In this document: piece after piece, positions 7,484 to 15,494 of the stretch | Numbering within the stretch: the first letter of the stretch is position 1 | How the letters are laid out: every line of letters begins with the position of its first letter | Assembly: GCA_002170395.1 (NCBI GenBank) | Contig: NHEJ01000002.1 | Span: 196,499-232,583, forward strand | Direction: 5' to 3' | DNA from: Betaproteobacteria bacterium TMED82 | GTDB taxonomy: Bacteria > Pseudomonadota > Gammaproteobacteria > Burkholderiales > Burkholderiaceae_A | DNA length: 36,085 nucleotides | Notes under the pieces: model-generated | Database searches by the model: none | Told to the model about the DNA's origin: nothing | What the model saw: the letters and a program-made list of their open reading frames with translations, nothing else | Translations under genes and position numbers: made by a program

Positions 7484-8749
7484 TTACTTCAAAAAAGCAT
7501 AAGATGGTTTTAGTCTTTGAAAAATATTAAAAAAAATAAACGATGAAAGCAAACTATAACCACTAGCAAACAAAAGCAATCCTATAAGCTGTTTTAATGA
7601 AGCTCCATAATCTATCATTAATCCCATTATAACTGGAGAAAGTGCTGATGCGACAACATTTAATGGCATTATTAAAGACTTTATGTCTCCTAGCCACCTC
7701 ACTCCATACCTTTCAGCTAGTAGGGAATTAATCATAGGTTGCAGCGTCCCGCTGGCTAGTCCAAAAAAAATGAAAAATAGAAATGTAGAAAAAGTATTTT
7801 CTCCATAAATAAGAAAGTAACAGGCCAAAACCATCGGCACTTGAGTTACAAATGCACTTAATTGAGCTGTATACCTATCAACAACAATTCCAGATAATAT
7901 ACCTCCAGTTAATGCTGCTACAGCGTACCATAAATAAAAGCCAGCCCAATCTATCAATTCAATATTTTTTAATTCGCTAATCAAGATTTGATGAAAGAAA
8001 ATTCCAGTCACAGTGAAGGCTGGAATTATGGTGAGCCAAACTATGACAATCCAAAATCCATAGTCTCTGATTACTGCCCCTCTTGAGATCTGAGGTTTGG
8101 GCTGCTTATCCAATTCACAAGGAACTTTGAAAAACTCTTTTTCTCTAGAAGGCTTTCCAGTCAACGAAGAAATAAACGGAGCGAAACTTAAAAATGAAAA
8201 AATTGACAAAATTAACCAAATATATTTCCAGTTGGTGGAAGTCAGTGTAGCTACTACAATCAACGGGAAAAATGCTTCCGCAATGTTAAGACCAAACCCC
8301 GACAGCGCTAGAGCCTTTCCTCTTACAAACGCATACCTTTTTGCAATAGCAGTAGAATAAACCAGATACATCATACCCTGCCCAGATAGGCGCAAAAAGA
8401 AAAGGCCAATCAATAACATTGATGCAGACCATACGAACGAAAAGTAAAAAGCTGAAAGACTTGTTGCTGCTAAAGTAAAAACAGAAATCGATTGAATTGC
8501 AAACCTATCTATCGATTTACCCAGCCAAAATAAACACATAGCGCTTGTCAAAGTTGCAACAGCGTAGAGAGTACCAAAAGTTCCATGAGTTAAATTTAAT
8601 TCGTTTCGAATTTCAGCGCTAAACAATGAAATAAAAAAAGTCTGCCCAAAAGAGGACCAGAAAGACATTAACAAACCAAAAAGAATGAATGGCCACTCAA
8701 AATATAATAATTTAAAGGACAATGAAATCGAAAAGCGCCTATTAGCCAT
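7484..8749 (-). CDS. major facilitator superfamily transporter
   Basis: A polytopic membrane protein of about 421 residues with roughly twelve hydrophobic helices in two halves separated by a polar central loop (near residues 195-225). It resembles the oxalate/formate-antiporter-like and monocarboxylate branch of the MFS. The ATG at 8749 is preceded at ideal spacing by GGAAAGA. An upstream TTG (8764) sits inside that ribosome binding site and is unlikely to be used. Lying between tailoring enzymes in one operon, it is the candidate exporter or importer of the pathway's small molecule. Direction and substrate are not visible. Confidence 0.85.
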   Translation of the reverse strand: MANRRFSISLSFKLLYFEWPFILFGLLMSFWSSFGQTFFISLFSAEIRNELNLTHGTFGTLYAVATLTSAMCLFWLGKSIDRFAIQSISVFTLAATSLSAFYFSFVWSASMLLIGLFFLRLSGQGMMYLVYSTAIAKRYAFVRGKALALSGFGLNIAEAFFPLIVVATLTSTNWKYIWLILSIFSFLSFAPFISSLTGKPSREKEFFKVPCELDKQPKPQISRGAVIRDYGFWIVIVWLTIIPAFTVTGIFFHQILISELKNIELIDWAGFYLWYAVAALTGGILSGIVVDRYTAQLSAFVTQVPMVLACYFLIYGENTFSTFLFFIFFGLASGTLQPMINSLLAERYGVRWLGDIKSLIMPLNVVASALSPVIMGLMIDYGASLKQLIGLLLFASGYSLLSSFIFFNIFQRLKPSYAFLK

Positions 8750-8794
8750 AGCTATTCTTTCCAATAATTAGAATTATCAGTACCGTAGAATATT

Positions 8795-9685
8795 TCAGCC
8801 CTTATCAGACAACATCTTGATTATATCTTCCTGAGACTTGCCCGCTACGCAAACCTCTTTCTCTTCAAATGCCAAAGGCCAATTTACCATTGCTGCCCGA
8901 TATCCATGATGTCTGAAATCTTTATTCTCTGCTTCAGATGCAATATTTCTAATTGAATATCCACGATTAATAAGAGTAGGATCAACTTTAAAGCAAACGA
9001 TTCCAGCATAAAATTGGATGCTATTTACATTCTGAAATATCTTGAGAGCTTTTTTATTTACTGGCCCAGGAAACTCCCCGTCCCTTTCTGCTTTATGCCT
9101 AGCATTTAAGATATCACTTGCATCCTTTGCATATTGGAGAAAAGAATACTCACCATGAGAGGAAAAGCTTTTCATCAAACTTGTTTGGGTATCCTCGATC
9201 AATATGACCGACTTCTTTGATGCAAAATGCAATGCCATCAATACAGTCACTATTTGTTGAAAGGACTCGTGACCACCATCATCTATAACAGCATCGAAAT
9301 CCCTAACATCCCGATATACACCTGCCCAAAATTTAGGGTCAGATTGATCACCAATGAATATCTCAAATCCATGATCCTTCCATTGATTTGCCTGAGGGTT
9401 TAAGTCAACGCCAATTATGCGAGCCTTTTCTCCTAACCAACTCCTCCACATGAACAAAGAGCCTCCATCAAGCACTCCAACTTCAATGATCGTGCAGGCA
9501 GTGCCTCTAAGCTTTCCCAAAACTTCGGCGTATACCGGCAAATAATCGGTATTTTTAATACTTAGCTTCGGCGAATTTGTCCAACAATTGAATAAGTCCT
9601 CCAGGTCAGGAAAAAGTCCCTCGCCATAAATATCCTTAGCAGATGTTTTATCTCCAATGTAATAGCATGTCGATTTTTTTTTCAT
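8795..9685 (-). CDS. class I SAM methyltransferase of the CmcI/MycE-like type
   Basis: A 296-residue protein with TIIEVGVLDGGSLFMWRSWL (SAM-binding loop), RIIGVDLNP and FDAVIDDGGHESFQQIVT. The acidic DDGGH cluster and this motif order are typical of metal-dependent O-methyltransferases such as MycE and of the related cephalosporin-hydroxylase CmcI group, many of which act on sugars or secondary metabolites. It is the first gene of the eight-gene minus-strand run and its promoter must lie in the 130-bp spacer shared with the divergent tupA-like gene. It differs in family from the two other methyltransferases, so three distinct methylations are possible. Confidence 0.8.
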   Translation of the reverse strand: MKKKSTCYYIGDKTSAKDIYGEGLFPDLEDLFNCWTNSPKLSIKNTDYLPVYAEVLGKLRGTACTIIEVGVLDGGSLFMWRSWLGEKARIIGVDLNPQANQWKDHGFEIFIGDQSDPKFWAGVYRDVRDFDAVIDDGGHESFQQIVTVLMALHFASKKSVILIEDTQTSLMKSFSSHGEYSFLQYAKDASDILNARHKAERDGEFPGPVNKKALKIFQNVNSIQFYAGIVCFKVDPTLINRGYSIRNIASEAENKDFRHHGYRAAMVNWPLAFEEKEVCVAGKSQEDIIKMLSDKG

Positions 9686-9692
9686 TTTTTAT

Positions 9693-9767
9693 TTTACCAT
9701 AACTAGAAATCCAAACATTGTTATCAAATGGTAAACTAAATACTTGGTAAATTTCTAAATTTAGAAA
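9693..9767. promoter_or_regulatory. palindromic control region between divergent genes
   Basis: This spacer holds an 8-bp inverted repeat, TTTACCAT (9693-9700) with ATGGTAAA (9728-9735). TGGTAAA is repeated directly at 9729 and 9745, 16 bases apart. A perfect 16-bp palindrome, TTTCTAAATTTAGAAA, lies at 9752-9767. It separates the divergent operon and tupA-like starts, the expected place for a shared operator. A later short hairpin, GATAT/ATATC at 9785-9798, falls in the likely tupA leader. The symmetry is seen; binding by a regulator is inferred. Confidence 0.45.
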
Positions 9768-9815
9768 CTAAGATTTTCGCTCGAGATATCAAAATATCGC
9801 TTAAAGATTACTCAG

Positions 9816-10661
9816 ATGAATATAAATAAAAGTCAGGTTTCTTTGCTGCTTTTTTTCTTTTTTTTAATTAGTCCATTTTTAGTAATTGGTCAGGGTTACG
9901 CAAAACCTAACGACTTCCTAACCATCGCAGTAACAACCTCAACCGCTAATTCTGGACTGCTTAATTATCTCTTGCCCCGGTTTGAAGAAAATTTTGGAAT
10001 TGAAATAAGAGTCATAATAAGAGGTACAGGACAAGCGTTAGAGACTGGGAAAAAGGGAGATGTTGACTTAGTATTAGTACACGCAGAGGAATTAGAAAAA
10101 AAGTATGTTGCTGACGGCTACTTCACGAGGCGTAATAATCTTATGTACAACGACTTTGTTTTACTTGGTCCTGCGAATAACCCCGCTAAAATTAAAAATA
10201 GTGACTCAATTGTTACAGCATTTGAAAAAGTAATTTCTAGTAAATCTATATTTGTTTCCAGGGGTGACAACAGTGGAACTCACGTTAAAGAAAACCTCAT
10301 TTGGGACCTCGTTGAATTTAATTCACCTAAACAATATTCCTGGTATCTCTCCACCGGGTCGGGGATGGGTGCAACTATAAATACTACGGTTGCAAAAAAT
10401 GCTTACACACTTTCAGATAGAGCAAGCTGGGTTACTTTTAAAAATAAGTATAATACTAAAATTATTTTAGAAGGTGATAAAGCACTAAAAAATCAATACG
10501 GCATTTTGTTAGTAAACCCTCAGAAACATCCCCATACAAAAAAAGAGAATGGAAAATTGTTCATTGATTGGCTCCTATCTAGCACAGGGCAAAGTCTAAT
10601 TGCGTCATATAAAGTTTCAGGACAACAACTTTTTTTTCCAAATGCAGACCCAAAAAATTAA
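9816..10661 (+). CDS. tupA: tungstate ABC transporter substrate-binding protein, TupA-like
   Basis: The 281-residue product has a signal peptide (about residues 1-30, ending near GYAKP) and the TupA pattern in order: TTSTANSGLLNYLLPRFE, RGTGQALETGKKGDVDLVLVHA, YNDFVLLGP and SRGDNSGTHVKE. These Thr/Ser-rich loops bind the oxyanion (tungstate, sometimes molybdate) in the periplasm. In known systems tupA is followed by tupB (permease) and tupC (ATPase). Here the next gene is convergent and only five bases away, so the binding protein is an orphan in this window. A different oxyanion is possible. Confidence 0.85.
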   Translation: MNINKSQVSLLLFFFFLISPFLVIGQGYAKPNDFLTIAVTTSTANSGLLNYLLPRFEENFGIEIRVIIRGTGQALETGKKGDVDLVLVHAEELEKKYVADGYFTRRNNLMYNDFVLLGPANNPAKIKNSDSIVTAFEKVISSKSIFVSRGDNSGTHVKENLIWDLVEFNSPKQYSWYLSTGSGMGATINTTVAKNAYTLSDRASWVTFKNKYNTKIILEGDKALKNQYGILLVNPQKHPHTKKENGKLFIDWLLSSTGQSLIASYKVSGQQLFFPNADPKN

Positions 10662-10666
10662 GTATC

Positions 10667-11878
10667 TTATGGGCCTATATCATTTAAAAAATACTTCATA
10701 CTTTGAACGAATTTTTGCTCACACCAAGCTAATATTTTACGAGTCATCAAGAATGCAATCTCCAGCCTTTGTTGATTTCTATCCTGTACCGTTGTCTGCA
10801 TAAAATCATTTTGTGTACATTGCCCGGTAATATAAATATGTCTAAAAACGATAAGTGGAATTAGAACACTATCTGACTTTCCATCTAAAAATAATTGGAG
10901 AAGAGAATGATTAAATTCATCTTTTACCCGAAACGGAGTTTCCATCTGTATTTCACGTATTACGGTTCGCAGTCTGTCTGCTAATGAAAAATCTATAAAA
11001 AATTCCAAATATTTTGATACGGAAGAACCAAACTCAGCTAATCTCCTCTTTTTCATCCCAAAATACTCTTTTTCAAACTGAGCTGTAACTTCCAGTAATT
11101 CCTCAAGAGCAATATAAGTTAAAAAGCTAGAGTATAAAATATCATTATTAACTGCTATTTCTCTTTGGCTTTCAATTCCATTATTTATTATCAGTAAGGT
11201 CTCTGAAGCTCCCTTAAAACCTTTAGCTCTCATAAACTTATAACAGAAAGTAAGGTAATCGGAGTAATATAAATAAAAGTATACCGGTTTAGATCCACCA
11301 TTTTTCAAGTATTTTTTTTGAGCTAACTTGGTCTGTGGATAGCTTATTGTATTTCTTTGAGTCTCAAGAAATCCGTCATCTTTATTCAAGTCTTCTACAA
11401 GAGACTTAAATTTGAATAAATTCGCAAAGCCTGCAGGAGCTAAAAACTTAGTGAGGTTGGCTTTTTGACGTTCGTTCCGCAAGTAAATAGCCGCTAATTT
11501 TGCTAAGTCTTCTAACTCAATGCAATTATCACCCAATACGGACGTATCAAAGCTTTTAGCTAGTGCTTTTATGTTTAATTGCGCTTTGAGTCTTTCGATT
11601 TCCTCCAGATCAGAACTTTCTTCCATAATCCCTAGATTATCAAATATTATTTTTATTATTCTTACAGCTTTTTTTGATCGGTCATTCTCGATAGTTTTTC
11701 TTTCAAACTTCTTAGCAACTTCCACTGAAAAAAAATGCTTCCATGAAATGGGAAAGTGTTTTTCTATATAGCTCAGCCGTGAATTTAAGCCCTCAATATA
11801 TTCATTCATGAGGATATCTTCAGTTGAACTTGTCTTAATAGCATTTAAATTTTCAAATTTTTTCGATTTTTTACTCAT
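10667..11878 (-). CDS. unrecognised 403-residue cytoplasmic protein
   Basis: A predicted soluble, mostly helical protein with no signal peptide or membrane segment. The N-terminus is Lys/Ser-rich, a charged stretch rich in Glu and Lys spans about residues 85-110, and a Tyr-rich patch (YFYLYYSDYLTFCYKF) lies near residue 205. I see no catalytic signature and do not recognise a family. It is divergent from the DUF445 gene with a 74-bp spacer and ends five bases from the end of tupA. Length and codon use support a real gene. Confidence 0.7.
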   Translation of the reverse strand: MSKKSKKFENLNAIKTSSTEDILMNEYIEGLNSRLSYIEKHFPISWKHFFSVEVAKKFERKTIENDRSKKAVRIIKIIFDNLGIMEESSDLEEIERLKAQLNIKALAKSFDTSVLGDNCIELEDLAKLAAIYLRNERQKANLTKFLAPAGFANLFKFKSLVEDLNKDDGFLETQRNTISYPQTKLAQKKYLKNGGSKPVYFYLYYSDYLTFCYKFMRAKGFKGASETLLIINNGIESQREIAVNNDILYSSFLTYIALEELLEVTAQFEKEYFGMKKRRLAEFGSSVSKYLEFFIDFSLADRLRTVIREIQMETPFRVKDEFNHSLLQLFLDGKSDSVLIPLIVFRHIYITGQCTQNDFMQTTVQDRNQQRLEIAFLMTRKILAWCEQKFVQSMKYFLNDIGP

Positions 11879-11952
11879 TTTTTTTTTTTTAAATTACTTA
11901 GACTATTTATCGGTTTCGTATACACTGACATAATTGAATAAAATATATAATT

Positions 11953-12645
11953 ATGAATAAATCATTAATTACGAATTTAATTGCTCTTTCTATCTGTTTG
12001 CTTTCCACTATTCTACCTGTACATAACAAAGCTATCTTTACTATTGGAATGTTCGCGCTTCTGGGTGGTATGACTAACTGGCTTGCTGTACACATGCTAT
12101 TTGAAAAAATACCACTTATGTATGGGTCAGGAGTGATTCCAAATAAGTTTCAGGAATTCAAATCTGCTATAAAAACTCTATTTCTTACAGAATTTTTCAC
12201 AGAGGAAAATATAACTGCGGTTTTAAGCAAGAGTGAAAATAACGAAAAAGACAAACTCTTTGAACTCATAAATTTTAACAAACTATTTGATGGGTTGATG
12301 GAGGCCATAGTTAAATCAAAACTCAGCACGATGTTAGCAATGATTGGTGGCAAAGAAGCTCTTGAGCCATTGAGGGAACCTATGATAAACAAATTGAAAG
12401 ACAAACTACTAGAACATTCTAGATCTAAAGATAATTCTGGCCAACAGGACGAAATTGTAAAAAAACTAAAGGAATCAGTGGGTGAAATTATTGATGGTCG
12501 TTTAGATCAATTAACCCCAGAACAAGTAAAGAGAATCGTTGAGGATATGATAAAAACCCAACTTGGGTGGTTAGTTATATGGGGGGGAATCATCGGAGGA
12601 GGTCTTGGCTTAATTCTAACAATTGCCGAAAATCAAATTTTTTGA
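11953..12645 (+). CDS. DUF445 family membrane protein
   Basis: This 230-residue protein begins with two hydrophobic helices (about residues 5-50). These lead into the DUF445 hallmark GGMTNWLAVHMLFEKIP, followed by SGVIPNKFQEFKSAI. A helical middle follows, and it ends with a third hydrophobic helix, LGWLVIWGGIIGGGLGLI. The arrangement matches short YheB-like DUF445 proteins. These are inner-membrane proteins of unknown function. It is read alone and divergently from the 403-residue gene, and a long spacer follows. Confidence 0.8.
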   Translation: MNKSLITNLIALSICLLSTILPVHNKAIFTIGMFALLGGMTNWLAVHMLFEKIPLMYGSGVIPNKFQEFKSAIKTLFLTEFFTEENITAVLSKSENNEKDKLFELINFNKLFDGLMEAIVKSKLSTMLAMIGGKEALEPLREPMINKLKDKLLEHSRSKDNSGQQDEIVKKLKESVGEIIDGRLDQLTPEQVKRIVEDMIKTQLGWLVIWGGIIGGGLGLILTIAENQIF

Positions 12646-12866
12646 ATCAAACTGTTCCTTATCTAATCTTCGATAATTTTTATATTTTATAATAAACGAT
12701 GTCGTACAATACGGTTTGAATTCTGGTATTAAATCTGTTGTCGATAAGGAAAGAGGGATTTTCTCCTAAATACTCTTTTAACTGTGGGATTCTCTTGTGT
12801 GTAAAACTGTGTGAAATTTGACATTGTATAAAAATTCATTTAAAGCAATTGATCCGGCTGATAGAT

Positions 12867-12882
12867 TTAACTAATTAGTTAA
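12867..12882. promoter_or_regulatory. 16-bp perfect palindrome, candidate operator
   Basis: TTAACTAATTAGTTAA reads the same on both strands. Size and AT-richness fit MarR-family operators, and a MarR/OhrR-type gene lies 2 kb downstream. It is about 255 bases before the start of the sugar dehydrogenase. Compare the shorter TTAGCTAGCTAA palindrome upstream of the MarR gene itself. The link between the two is inferred. Confidence 0.35.
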
Positions 12883-13071
12883 GTTTGAAATTGTTAGGGT
12901 CATCAGTGACCAACCCCTACCTCTATTTAGAAGTCTTAGTTTATGTAACAATATACAACTCTTCCCTGCATAACCCTCGATAGGGGTACCCTAAATTTTT
13001 GATTGCTATATACTCCCAAGGTGACGCTTTTCAAATAAATTTTTAAACTTGAAACATCATTTTGTGACTTC

Positions 13072-13115
13072 TAAAAAAGATGACTAATTGAGTTATTATA
13101 GAAGCATCTTTTTTA
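13072..13115 (+). promoter_or_regulatory. 11-bp inverted repeat just upstream of the dehydrogenase gene
   Basis: TAAAAAAGATG (13072-13082) pairs perfectly with CATCTTTTTTA (13105-13115) around a 22-base loop and ends about 20 bases before the TTG start. With T-runs on both strands it could be a weak bidirectional terminator or a leader hairpin. Confidence 0.35.
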
Positions 13116-13136
13116 ATTAACCATTTGGAAATTTGA

Positions 13137-14273
13137 TTGAAATATCAATTTGTGAAGCAGTTAAGCTTAAGTATTCTTTTTCTTGTGCTTTGGCAAACTA
13201 AAGCTGCTTGTAAGGATATTTATACACCTGAATCATACTATAAATTAGATTCTACGGTTATTGCTACGGAACTAAATCATCCTTGGTGTATTTCTTTCCT
13301 ATCCGCAGGAGAGGTTTTAGTTACAGAACGGTCTGGAACGATCAAAAGAGTTAACTTGAAAAATGGACAAATCTCTGTGATTAGTGGTTTACCGAATATA
13401 AAAGTTGGGGGCCAAGGGGGCCTTTTTGACGTGGCGTTACACCCAAACTTTAAAAATAATAAAATTATCTTTTTTTCTTTCAATGGAGTTAATAATGGTA
13501 AATGGGGCACAGAGTTAGCAAGGGCCAAACTCATAAATGATAGGCTTTCAGAAATTAGAATCCTTTTCAAGCTAGAACCAAAATCCACCTCAAATCATCA
13601 TTTTGGGGGAAGAATTCTTTTTGATGCAGGGAATAACATATTATTAACAACAGGCGATAGAGGTGACAGAAATAGAGCCCAAAAAACCAATGACCACGCT
13701 GGCTCGATAATTCGATTAAATTTAGTTGGAAATATTCCAAAGGACAACCCATTTTTTTACAGCGAAACCAGCAAAAAAGAAATCATAACTCTCGGACATA
13801 GAAATATTCAGGGCATCGCAAAGAACCCCGATACTGGTGAAATATGGGCCCATGAGCATGGACCACAAGGTGGGGATGAATTAAATCTAATAGAAATGGG
13901 AAGTAATTATGGTTGGCCAATTGTGACTTTTGGAGTCAACTACGGGATAGGTACGAAAATTGGAGAAGGTACATCAAAAGAAGGTATGAAAGACCCTGTC
14001 TACAAGTGGATTCCATCAATCGCTTCCTCTGGAATGGTATTTGTCACCGGAGATCACTTTAAAAAATGGCGGAATAATATTTTATTAGGCAGCTTAAAAT
14101 TTAATTCACTTGTGATGTTGGAATTAAAAAATAAAAGAGTACTTCGAGAGCAATTAATTTTTAAAAATAAATTTGGAAGGATTCGGGATGTAAAAATTGG
14201 TCCAGATGGATTTATTTATATCATCACAGATCACAGAAAAGGACAATTAATTCAACTGAAGCAGGCAGAATAG
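13137..14273 (+). CDS. PQQ-dependent aldose sugar dehydrogenase family protein, exported
   Basis: A 378-residue protein with a signal peptide (about residues 1-24) and a six-bladed propeller of the soluble glucose dehydrogenase/YliI type. Visible signatures are LNHPWCISFL with VTERSGTIKRV near the start, GGQGGLFDVALHPNF, HHFGGRILFDAGNNILLTTGDR, and HGPQGGDELNLIEMGSNYGWP, the last of which contributes to cofactor and calcium binding. Family enzymes oxidise sugars in the periplasm with PQQ. The start is TTG at 13137 with a weak GGAA site upstream. The dioxygenase gene follows after 40 bases, so the pair may be co-transcribed. Confidence 0.88.
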   Translation: MKYQFVKQLSLSILFLVLWQTKAACKDIYTPESYYKLDSTVIATELNHPWCISFLSAGEVLVTERSGTIKRVNLKNGQISVISGLPNIKVGGQGGLFDVALHPNFKNNKIIFFSFNGVNNGKWGTELARAKLINDRLSEIRILFKLEPKSTSNHHFGGRILFDAGNNILLTTGDRGDRNRAQKTNDHAGSIIRLNLVGNIPKDNPFFYSETSKKEIITLGHRNIQGIAKNPDTGEIWAHEHGPQGGDELNLIEMGSNYGWPIVTFGVNYGIGTKIGEGTSKEGMKDPVYKWIPSIASSGMVFVTGDHFKKWRNNILLGSLKFNSLVMLELKNKRVLREQLIFKNKFGRIRDVKIGPDGFIYIITDHRKGQLIQLKQAE

Positions 14274-14313
14274 AATATTCAAGGTAACATAAATAAATTT
14301 GCGTTAAAAAATT

Positions 14314-14841
14314 ATGAATCGGAGGAAATCTTTAATATTAGGAACTAGTGGTGTAATGTTGCTTGGTCAGCATATACGAGGTTGGTCGACAAGATGTGCA
14401 GAGCCAACACTGCATCAGGTAGAGGGTCCCTTTTATCGACCAAACTCCCCTTTGGCTAATAATCTCTCTCTTTCAGGTGAATTAGAGAAAACCATCAACA
14501 TTTCCGGTCGAGTTTTAAATATTTACTGTGAGCCTGTTAAAGAAGCATTAGTTGAGTTTTGGCATACCTCTCCTCAAGGGGTCTACGATAATCAAGGATT
14601 TTTATATAGGGGTCGTCAGTTTACTGATAACTTTGGATTTTATCACCTCACTACTCATATGCCAGGGTCATACTTTGGTAGAACAAAACATATACACGTC
14701 AAGATAAGAACAAAAAACAAATTACTCACAACACAACTATACTTTGGTGATGAGCCACTGAATAATCGAGACTATTTTTTTAATAAAAAACTTTTATTAA
14801 GCGAGACATATTCGGGATATAAGTTTGACTTTTATATTTAA
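14314..14841 (+). CDS. intradiol ring-cleavage dioxygenase family protein, probable Tat substrate
   Basis: The 175-residue product starts with NRRKSLILGTSG, a twin-arginine-like signal, and carries the catechol/protocatechuate 3,4-dioxygenase fold: LHQVEGPFYRP, GRVLNIYCEPVKEALVEFWH and GSYFGRTKHIHVKI. The expected Fe(III) ligands are present as two Tyr (about 91 and 120) and two His (about 126 and 128). It is shorter than catabolic protocatechuate dioxygenase subunits, and exported members of this type often have unknown phenolic substrates. No other aromatic-degradation gene is nearby, so it is more likely a periplasmic accessory enzyme than part of a beta-ketoadipate pathway. Confidence 0.85.
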   Translation: MNRRKSLILGTSGVMLLGQHIRGWSTRCAEPTLHQVEGPFYRPNSPLANNLSLSGELEKTINISGRVLNIYCEPVKEALVEFWHTSPQGVYDNQGFLYRGRQFTDNFGFYHLTTHMPGSYFGRTKHIHVKIRTKNKLLTTQLYFGDEPLNNRDYFFNKKLLLSETYSGYKFDFYI

Positions 14842-14920
14842 TGAATGCGTGAGAATGACTAAGAGTTGTTAATGAAGCGTCGAAAATAAATTAGTAAAAC
14901 TAAGAGCTAACGTAGTTTAC

Positions 14921-15376
14921 CTAGGCAACTTTTTTATTAGCATTAGAATTTTTTTCTAACTTAAGTGTCAATCCTAATGCGGCATTACGCAGCATTGCAT
15001 ACTCCTCCTCTGTTAGACCAGTACTACAACTTACAGAATTTTGAACTTTCGAAATTTCAGGCATTAGCTCCTTGGCTTTTTTTGTAGGCCTTATTGTTAT
15101 AGACCTCTCATCACTTTCTTTACGAACTTTTAAAATTAGACCCGCATTTTGCATCCTCTTTAAAATAGGAGATAAGCTACCAGGATCTTGCTTAAGACGC
15201 TTTGCAAGAAAATTAAGTGGGACATCAGGCCGCTCCCATAACACCAATAGAATTAGATATTGAAGGTATGTAATTCCAAATTTTTTTAATTCTCTTTGAT
15301 ATTGTCTGATGACAAAGTTACTAGCCGAGTAAATAGCAAAACAAAGTTGGTGATCCAAAGTCAAGTTCTTGTACAC
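14921..15376 (-). CDS. MarR-family regulator of the OhrR type
   Basis: This 151-residue protein begins LDHQLCFAIYSASNF, the OhrR signature with the peroxide-sensing Cys at residue 12. It continues with the winged helix (YLQYLILLVLWE, then LNFLAKRLKQDPGSLSPILKRMQNAGLI and a DERS wing). A second Cys near residue 115 could give a two-Cys sensing mechanism. OhrR represses organic hydroperoxide reductase genes and is released by oxidation of the Cys. No ohr gene is in this window, so the target is unknown. The start is GTG at 15376. A 12-bp palindrome upstream may be its own operator. Confidence 0.88.
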   Translation of the reverse strand: MYKNLTLDHQLCFAIYSASNFVIRQYQRELKKFGITYLQYLILLVLWERPDVPLNFLAKRLKQDPGSLSPILKRMQNAGLILKVRKESDERSITIRPTKKAKELMPEISKVQNSVSCSTGLTEEEYAMLRNAALGLTLKLEKNSNANKKVA

Positions 15377-15424
15377 GCAATGCCCTTTCTATTTAAATAT
15401 CGCCGAAGACCTCGACTTTCATAA

Positions 15425-15436
15425 TTAGCTAGCTAA
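15425..15436. promoter_or_regulatory. 12-bp palindrome upstream of the OhrR-type gene
   Basis: TTAGCTAGCTAA is a perfect palindrome about 50 bases before the GTG start of the regulator, in the spacer after the rhodanese gene. Position and AT-rich symmetry fit an autoregulatory MarR-family site. Not tested. Confidence 0.35.
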
Positions 15437-15494
15437 GCTATAAATTCTCGATCATTTTAAAAAAATTTCAAAAAAATGCATGTGGTGATCAATT

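Larger units (their letters stand above)
12646..13136. other. 490-bp spacer upstream of the PQQ-dehydrogenase pair
   Basis: No gene-like frame is visible. It holds several symmetrical elements: a 16-bp perfect palindrome (12867-12882), a GGTCA/TGACC hairpin with a 4-base loop near 12898-12911, and an 11-bp inverted repeat just before the next gene (13072-13115). The length and symmetry suggest a regulated promoter region, or a remnant of lost DNA. Confidence 0.4.
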
